Source: Manduca sexta (taxonomy: Eukaryota; Arthropoda; Insecta; Lepidoptera; Sphingidae). Taken from it: a stretch of 64,000 bases of DNA. Both the position numbers and the translations under genes were made by a program. Below, piece by piece: positions 57,951 through 64,000 of this stretch. The notes under the pieces were generated by a model, which made no database searches, was not told where the DNA came from, and worked only from the letters and a program-made list of their open reading frames with translations. Location of the stretch: positions 4,632,727 through 4,696,726 of the forward strand of contig NC_051123.1 in assembly GCF_014839805.1 (NCBI RefSeq). Direction: 5' to 3'. The stretch's first letter is position 1. The number at the start of each line of letters is the position of its first letter.

Positions 57951-58998
57951 TAGATATTACATAGTGTTACAATAATTGAACAATTATTTTAATTCGACGT
58001 CACAGCTACAAAACGAAATAATTCTAATTGATTTTATTTTCCACATTTTATAATAACATAGAGTATAATTAAATAATATCGCTTTATTTTGTAAATACAA
58101 TTTGTAAGGTATATTTTACGTGTTTAATTAATAACTATAACATATTTTCAAAATATGTTTTGTCAATTGTGCTGTGAGACTGTCAACCGTTGGATTGCTG
58201 ATTTCGATTAAATTAAATAATAAATTATTAACATTTCTCTATTTCTATCTCTAAATATATATTTTGTATATTGGGTATCTAAATACATTCCAATTTGTAT
58301 TTCTACATGAACATTTTGAAATCTTATCTATTTTTTTTTATTTCAAACAAGCATACGGACACAACAATCAAACGGTATGATAAAACGATTGATAAATCTA
58401 ACTGTAAGTTAAAATTTGTAATATATAGTTGATAATTGTAGTTAAAATACAAAATATATTATTATAAATGAATATAATTTTCCATGGAATTCATTAAACT
58501 TAAGCACTTAAAAGTAAAATTCGAAATAGTATGTAAAGAGATGTTTTTAGTTTCATTTTTGTATACAGAAATATTAACCAGTGATTTGAAACGCAATAAA
58601 GAATTGTTCTTTTGCAATGAATTATTTTTAACAGAACGCTTCTTTGAATTCGACGAGAGACTGTAAATTTTGCAACAGCTGTAATTGAAAATTATTCATT
58701 AAAATATATAGATAAATCTATTGAGAAAACTATTGTTTCTTTTCTTGACACCTTAAAATAATTCGGATATCCACAGGCTAAAAATATGGTCATATAATTC
58801 TTAAAGATTGACTATTGTGCTCCCAAAAACAAAATCAATTAATATAAATCTATTAAATCGCAAAAGGAATTCAATTCACAAGATTGTTTAAAAAAAACTA
58901 GTTCACCAATATTTAAAGATATTTTTTTAGCTCCACAATTTCAAACCTGATATAAAACGGAAGATGGATATGGAAATAAAACAATTTTTCAGATTTCT
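57951..58998. other. AT-rich DNA downstream of omb
   Basis: Either the distal 3' UTR or intergenic DNA. No second gene is visible. Confidence 0.4.
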
Positions 58999-59110
58999 AT
59001 CGCGGATTTTATATTAAAATTCTCTAGAAGTTTCAAAGACTGCAGCCTTCATAATCACGGGGAAAGTCTGAAGGTTATCACAAAAAATTCCAAAAGAAAT
59101 TTATAATATA
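58999..59110 (+). repeat. dispersed repeat, family B, fragment
   Basis: ATCGCGGATTTTATATTAAA, AGTTTCAAAGACTGCAGCC and ATAATCACGGGG align with the start of 10440-10745 and 43586-43760. Confidence 0.55.
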
Positions 59111-59784
59111 AAAATCGCAATAAAAGCCGAAAAATATGTTTTATTTTGATGTAACATTAGCGTAAACATAAGAGGTGGATAGTAGGGTGAATATTTATTC
59201 GCGTATGGGAAATAGTTTCAAAATACAAGATCAAACAAAAGTACACTCGGAGGACTATTAAATTGACCGTGTTTTGTACAAAGCGAAGTAAACGAGGCCT
59301 TGCTTACGGTTTCGCATCGTGCGTCAAGGTAACAAACTACACATAATGTATAAGGATAAAAATATTCTTGTAAGGGTATTTGTAACACCTTTTGCTACAA
59401 AAACATAGCGTTTAACAGACCGAGACAGGTCATTGTTAAGTCGGTTCGTTGGTGAAATATTAGTGTAAGTATTTCTGTAGTCAGTGATAGTTCTTTTTAT
59501 TTTAATCAAAATCTTTGGTTCCTAACACTATTTTATATTCCCGCAACAGCAGTATTTATAATTCAACTGTTTTAAATGGCGACATCGAGTGTTAAAAGAA
59601 CTGTGTATCAAATTTTAAATTCCTAGTATCTATAATCTTCAAAAGAACCGGAAAATCCCGGACTCAAAAATAACTCTCTGAACCTAAGTTATAATGTCAA
59701 TTATTTCTGATTTATTTCCTACAATTCCCGCGATAAAATCTACAATCCACACTAACTAAATTAGCTAAAACTGGCATTATTCAA

Positions 59785-60340
59785 TCACAAATCCGAATCG
59801 GGTAAGGTGTTATTTGGTTTTTCTACTCAATACTAGCCCGAAATTTATACGGGATCATTTTGACATGTCGTTACTAAATGAAACAACATACTCGTCTTCA
59901 CCTTTGCTGACATTGTGCCAAAATCATCTATTAATAACGAATATTTTCACCAAAAATTCTGGTTTTAGTTTTCTGATTTTATATCATTTTGTAATTAATG
60001 CGTATATGACGTGTGCATGAGTGTATTTGTCACTGAAAGTATGATGTTGCCGCTGCAACGAATTCTCTTAGATTAGTAGTGGCATTAGGGCGCGTTAAAT
60101 TCAAATTTACTTTTTATTAAAATTTATTTTGTTCGAAACTTACACGTTTTTATTTTACATCTACGACTCAAGTAACTTATTGTAAACGCAATATCAAAAT
60201 GACCCTGTAAATAGTGCGCGATATGGCGACAGGCTTGTCCCCTATCACATTGTGGGACGGTATGCACACGACAGAAAAGGGATGCATCATTTGCGCCTCT
60301 GCCTTCCTCTTCGGGGATATAAGGCTCATGTATTTGTGTG
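59785..60340 (+). mobile_element. lepidopteran SINE split by a MITE
   Basis: The 5' part (59785-59849) reads TCGGGTAAGGTGTTATTTGG, TTTTTCTACTCAATACTAGC. The 3' part (60208-60340) reads GTGCGCGATATGGCGACAGG, CCCCTATCACATTGTGGGAC, TGCGCCTCTGCCTTCCTCTT, CGGGGATATAAGG. Together they match a familiar lepidopteran SINE (GGGCAAAGTGATATTTGGG ... CGATATGGCGATAGGC ... CTTCGGGGATAAA), recognised from memory. The break coincides exactly with the ends of the MITE at 59850-60207. The tRNA-like head is missing or decayed. Confidence 0.75.
59850..60207. mobile_element. TA-flanked TIR MITE inserted in a SINE (358 bp)
   Basis: The left end CGGGATCATTTTGACATG and the right end ATATCAAAATGACCCTG form an imperfect TIR of about 17 bp. 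TA flanks both sides (59848-59849 and 60208-60209), as expected for the Tc1/mariner superfamily. The two halves of a known SINE abut it, which fixes the borders independently. The interior is AT-rich and non-coding; a 68-codon frame at the left is incidental. Confidence 0.8.
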
Positions 60341-60349
60341 TACACTTAT

Positions 60350-60802
60350 TTAAAGCTGACTGTATCTACACCGAGAAGGGTATGCTAAGGTGGTTTGAGC
60401 ATTTGTAGAGAATGGATGACAGGAGACTGACAAAAAACGTTTATAGGCGAATGTGGATGGATGCCTTAAAAGGCTCATTTATTTGTGTATACACTTTTTA
60501 AACCTTACTGTATCTACACTGAGAAGGGTATCCTTAGGTGGTTTATTTGTAGAGAATGGATGATAGGTGATTGAGAAAGAGTGTTTAAAAGACGAATGGA
60601 TGGAAGAGCAGGTAGAGTTCAACCGCACCGAATCTGGGAATGTCAGATATCTGACATTCTTAGTAAAGACCAGGTCATAAATAGCCTGAACCGGCGGGAA
60701 TGCATGACAAGATTGAAGGTGAAGGAAGCGAGAGAACTATGCCAGAATCATGCAATGTGGCAATACATAATCTCTACCTACCCTTATGAGATAGAGGCGT
60801 GA
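60350..60802 (+). pseudogene. reverse-transcriptase C-terminal remnant of a retroelement, duplicated and broken
   Basis: Conceptual fragments read LRWFEHL / RMDDRRLTKNVYRRMWMDA, in different frames, then AGRVQPHRIWECQISDILSK and VKEARELCQNHAMWQYIIST, ending YPYEIEA at 60802. This resembles the common C-terminal end of arthropod non-LTR reverse-transcriptase ORFs (LRWFGHVxRMD ... LTK ... GRPRR ... RxCM). A ~150-bp segment with TGTATCTACACCGAGAAGGG (about 60360) recurs near 60511, so a tandem duplication has disrupted the frame. No polymerase core is present, so it cannot be functional. Confidence 0.65.
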
Positions 60803-61780
60803 TACTCTGTATGTATCTACACTTGGTCTAATAAATCTCAATCTTTATAAATAAGTTGGACATGTAACGAGTGACGACACACGACTGTCGTAAAGTTTAT
60901 TTATCTCAGTATTACGCCATAACGAGATTTATAATCCAACATGACAATAATTGGTGGTTCTCCCAACATTGACGGCTCGGTTCCAATGTGTTACGTTAAT
61001 TTTCACCGACTTCAAACAAGGAGGTTCTATTTCGACGTGTATTTTTTTATTTCTTATAAAAAGAAGGTTTTCAATTGGACGGTTTTGTTTCTTTGTTACC
61101 TCAGAACTCATTTATTTAACCGAAAATCGTTTGAGTAGTTTGGTTTTTAAACTAAAATAACAGAAAAAGTAATATTATATTATGCGAGCAGCGTGCAATT
61201 TCCTAATTGTAAAAATGTTTTGAGACAAATGTGTTAACTACATAATTGTTCTGTTAATTATTCGTACACTTAGAGGAAAATTACAAGTAAATAAGAAAAA
61301 TAGTAACTTCGATGATTGATCTTGAAGAACAACGTTAATTTTCTCACTGACATGGACTTTAATAAACAACTTCATTGTTCAATAAAAACTAAGCAACTTG
61401 AGTATATTTTATCTCCATTGGCAAATAGTTGAGAAAAATACCCTTCAAATTGCAGCGAACTTATAACCACACTAAATATAGTAACATAATGAAGTTGTGT
61501 TTACGTTCAGTTGTGAAATGTAACGTCGTTCTCTCATTTGGCACGGTGATTTGCGTTCAAAATCAAAATGTTACAATTTGTAATCTACGAATAACGATTT
61601 AAAAACGCTTTCACGCAAGATTGACTTGTCTATATAATATTTTAATGGCTTGGAGTATACTTTTTGTCTTTGTTTCACTATTATTTAGATTCTAAAATTC
61701 CGAACGGCTTCGAAATTCAGAGCCTGACTTTGTGGTCTATATGTTTAGCTGAAAAATCATTTCGAGAACTATTTTAATTG
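60803..61780. other. downstream AT-rich DNA, nothing recognised
   Basis: There is no gene or repeat that I can name. Confidence 0.4.
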
Positions 61781-61851
61781 CAGTGGAAATCGGTTATAAC
61801 GACATTCAAGAGAACACTTAATCTGGACGACATATCCAATAGTCGTTATAA
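61781..61851 (+). repeat. TTATAACGA-type MITE, copy 2
   Basis: CAGTGGAAATCGGTTATAAC, GACATTCAAGAGAACACTTA and CCAATAGTCGTTATAAGC match the reverse complement of 30980-31054 block by block. Confidence 0.6.
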
Positions 61852-63292
61852 GCAATACACATTTTCCTATATTAAAATAATATTTGGTTACGCATACAGA
61901 CTGGTTTGAAAAATGGCAATCAATTTTTAAAAAACCATAATATATAATGTTAATTGTATGAGAATCTGTCATAGTCATAACTTCAACACAATATGAATCG
62001 TAAATTGTTAGTTTCTGATACCAACAACCCCAAGTTAGGTCATAAAACTTAAAACTAGACAGGTCGCAAGATATGATACGTCAATATACTCCTATGTGAA
62101 TGGAGCCGCGACAAGGCTATGTACACACAGGCCACGACAGATGACAATCTCGTCGCGCGCCGCGCGAGGTGTCACGTACGTAATTGCTGCGTCCGCTATC
62201 AGATCGCTTCGTCGCGTTATTCGCCCACTTAGTGGATTTGTATGCTAAACTAGTTTTTGTGATGCGATAACTTGGCTGAATGAGGTGCAGCACAAACTAC
62301 AGATGTGCTTATGATAAGCGAAAAGTAAGGACCAGTGTCACAGGCGTCGTGGTGTTAGATTGATAAACGAGCCAGATTAAAGCTTGGTTTGTTTGCCCAT
62401 TCATAACCGACATTTGGGTGTGCGGTTTAGCCCACGCGATACAGATAAAATTGTATTACACATTTTTTGTAGCCATTAGACGTGAACCTGTTTCCGAGTG
62501 GAACAACATCGTTAGTTTTACGTTCAAGCGTAGAAAGGCTATAAACAAATGAAGGTTGTTTTATACATTTTTTATAGTAACAGATCAAACATGAAACATT
62601 TCAAATAAGAATTGTAAAAACTTAGAAAAGAATCTGACGCACACACATCACTAAATACAATGTCATAACCTCAAATTTAAAAATATAAACCCGTTCCCAA
62701 AATCCTCAGTCCCAAATCTCTAGCTCCCACAGCACTATCTGAAGATCTTGCATCACATTTTAATACCACACACGACAAACAAACCTTATTAAACTCTTGG
62801 CCTTTATAATTCACGTCATAAAAGCCACGAATAGATGGCCAGAGAGCGTGGCAATGTCCGGCGCGTGATGATTTCGCAGATAAACACGTTATCGCGCGCA
62901 CGTCGCGGCGCGGCGAGGCGCGGCGAGCGAGCCGGCTGTGTGCACTCGGCTTTACTTTAGCCGGAACTGTACGATGCTTAATATCTATGTATTATTTTAT
63001 AGTTTATTATAAAAAAACATTTTCATATTGTTATATCTTAGACATGACATTCTAACGAAAGTGCCACAAGCTTGATCTAAGTAATTGTTTAAGTCACTAT
63101 CGAAAATTTCAGCAGCACTAATTTACCACTCGTTCGGTAAAGATTGACTCTAAGTTCGATCCCTAGGTGAAGCCATTAACCATATAGTTCTATGACATTG
63201 TACTCGTTGGTATAAGTATAAAAATATCAATGGTTATCTTAAAACAGAATACCATTTGGGTTAAAACCACGACTTACCAAGACCAAACCTAT
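61852..63292. other. downstream DNA with CpG-rich patches
   Basis: Patches at 62150-62180 (GTCGCGCGCCGCGCGAGG) and 62880-62940 (CGTCGCGGCGCGGCGAGGCG) are strikingly CpG-rich in AT-rich surroundings. No open frame with protein character is seen. A B-box-like AGTTCGATCCC at 63153-63163 might mark a SINE relic. Confidence 0.35.
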
Positions 63293-63511
63293 CTATACAT
63301 ATTATAAAACAAAGTCACCTTTTCTGTCTGTCTGTATGTAATCGATTTTCTCAAAACCTACTGAACGGATTTTTATGCAATTTGGCATGAAGATAATTTA
63401 AGACCCTGAGAAGGTTATGGACTACTTTCTTTTTCAGGAAAATATATAGCGGGACTTTTATCCCGGAAAACTCCATCACGCGGACAAAACGGCGAGCAAA
63501 AGCTATTTGAT
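63293..63511 (-). repeat. lepidopteran repeat related to the start of the 6048/7054 elements
   Basis: CATATTATAAAACAAAGTCA, GAACGGATTTTTATGCAATT, GGGACTTTTATCCCGG and CGGACAAAACGGCGAGCAAA, then AGCTA, are found. Reverse-complemented, it begins TAGCTTTTGCTCGCCGTTTT and ends in ACTTTGTTTTATAATATG, the two ends of the non-minisatellite part of 6048-6265. Confidence 0.65.
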
Positions 63512-64000
63512 AAATATGTAGACTAGGTTTTGTTCCACCCGCTTTAAGATTCTTTTCTTAAAACATATCGCCCTGTATATTTTCCGATAAAAAAATAAAA
63601 TTTCATTAAAATCCGTTCCGCGGTATTTATGTTTACTATATGTAACAAATATCTTCACTAACTTTCGCATCGCAATATTAGTAAAATGATTTCAACAAAA
63701 ACCCACACCTCGTTTCATTATTTTTTAAGTCAATGGTCATTTATTACTAATTCTTAAAAGGCTAACTCAGTTGTCAACTTTGAATTTGGCGTGAGGTGGA
63801 ATTTGGATAATTCCGATTTCGCGCCCGTAAATAAACCGAAAGGATCGCCTAACAAGGGCTAGGCGATAGCCGTTACAATTAATTATGGTTTAGTTATTTC
63901 GTTCTGTCTCTTTTTATTGCCTGGGATAGTTATATATCCAACTCTTTCGCGCATGAGAATCAGTCGTCTCCACAAATCACTGAAACAATGAGGTGACAGA
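63512..64000. other. non-coding DNA to window end
   Basis: No recognisable feature apart from GCGAAAGTTAG-like remnants of common repeats (on the - strand, near 63660). Confidence 0.35.

Overview
This window looks like nuclear DNA of a moth or butterfly (Lepidoptera). It is AT-rich, intron-rich and almost free of genes, and it is littered with short interspersed repeats of kinds I know from lepidopteran genomes. These include tRNA-derived SINEs with A and B boxes, hAT-type and other TIR MITEs, and elements carrying minisatellites. No bacterial or viral gene organisation is visible.

The only protein-coding gene I can support is on the + strand at the right. It is the 3' part of a Tbx2/3-subfamily T-box transcription factor, orthologous to Drosophila optomotor-blind (omb, also called bifid). 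Four coding exons are visible: 51071-51217, 51504-51580, 56188-56303 and 56604-57198. They join with consistent GT/AG borders and reading phases. They encode the C-terminal part of the T-box, a short acidic linker, a Pro-rich low-complexity region and the conserved C-terminal motif around SDLKSIERMVNGLD. A one-base frame break lies near 57062 in the very GC-rich last exon and is most simply a sequence error. The exons for the start codon and the first part of the T-box are not recognisable here. The first 51 kb is therefore probably one very large intron, or several, of the same gene.

Layout: 1-5.7 kb is mostly unique intronic DNA. At 5.7-8.3 kb an interspersed repeat is followed by a head-to-tail dimer of an element carrying 5 and 7 copies of a 123-bp minisatellite. 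From 8.3 to 26.5 kb intronic DNA alternates with repeats (SINE, MITEs, tandemly structured elements). A CpG-rich island lies at about 26.6-27.5 kb. More intron follows to 51 kb, with two clear hAT-type MITEs (28.0 and 49.3 kb), SINEs and other MITE families. The exons and 3' UTR occupy 51.07 to about 58 kb. The last 6 kb is downstream DNA holding a SINE split by a TA-flanked MITE and a reverse-transcriptase remnant.

How it works together: a long, gene-empty region attached to a developmental T-box regulator usually holds enhancers. The strongest hints here are the CpG-rich island, a near-perfect CTCF-type motif at 42.05 kb, four exact copies of a Pho/YY1-like 10-mer, and three Pumilio-type motifs after the stop codon. 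These are motif-level inferences. I found no convincing new biological system. The most useful observations are the frame break, the minisatellite dimer, the nested transposon and the putative regulatory islands.
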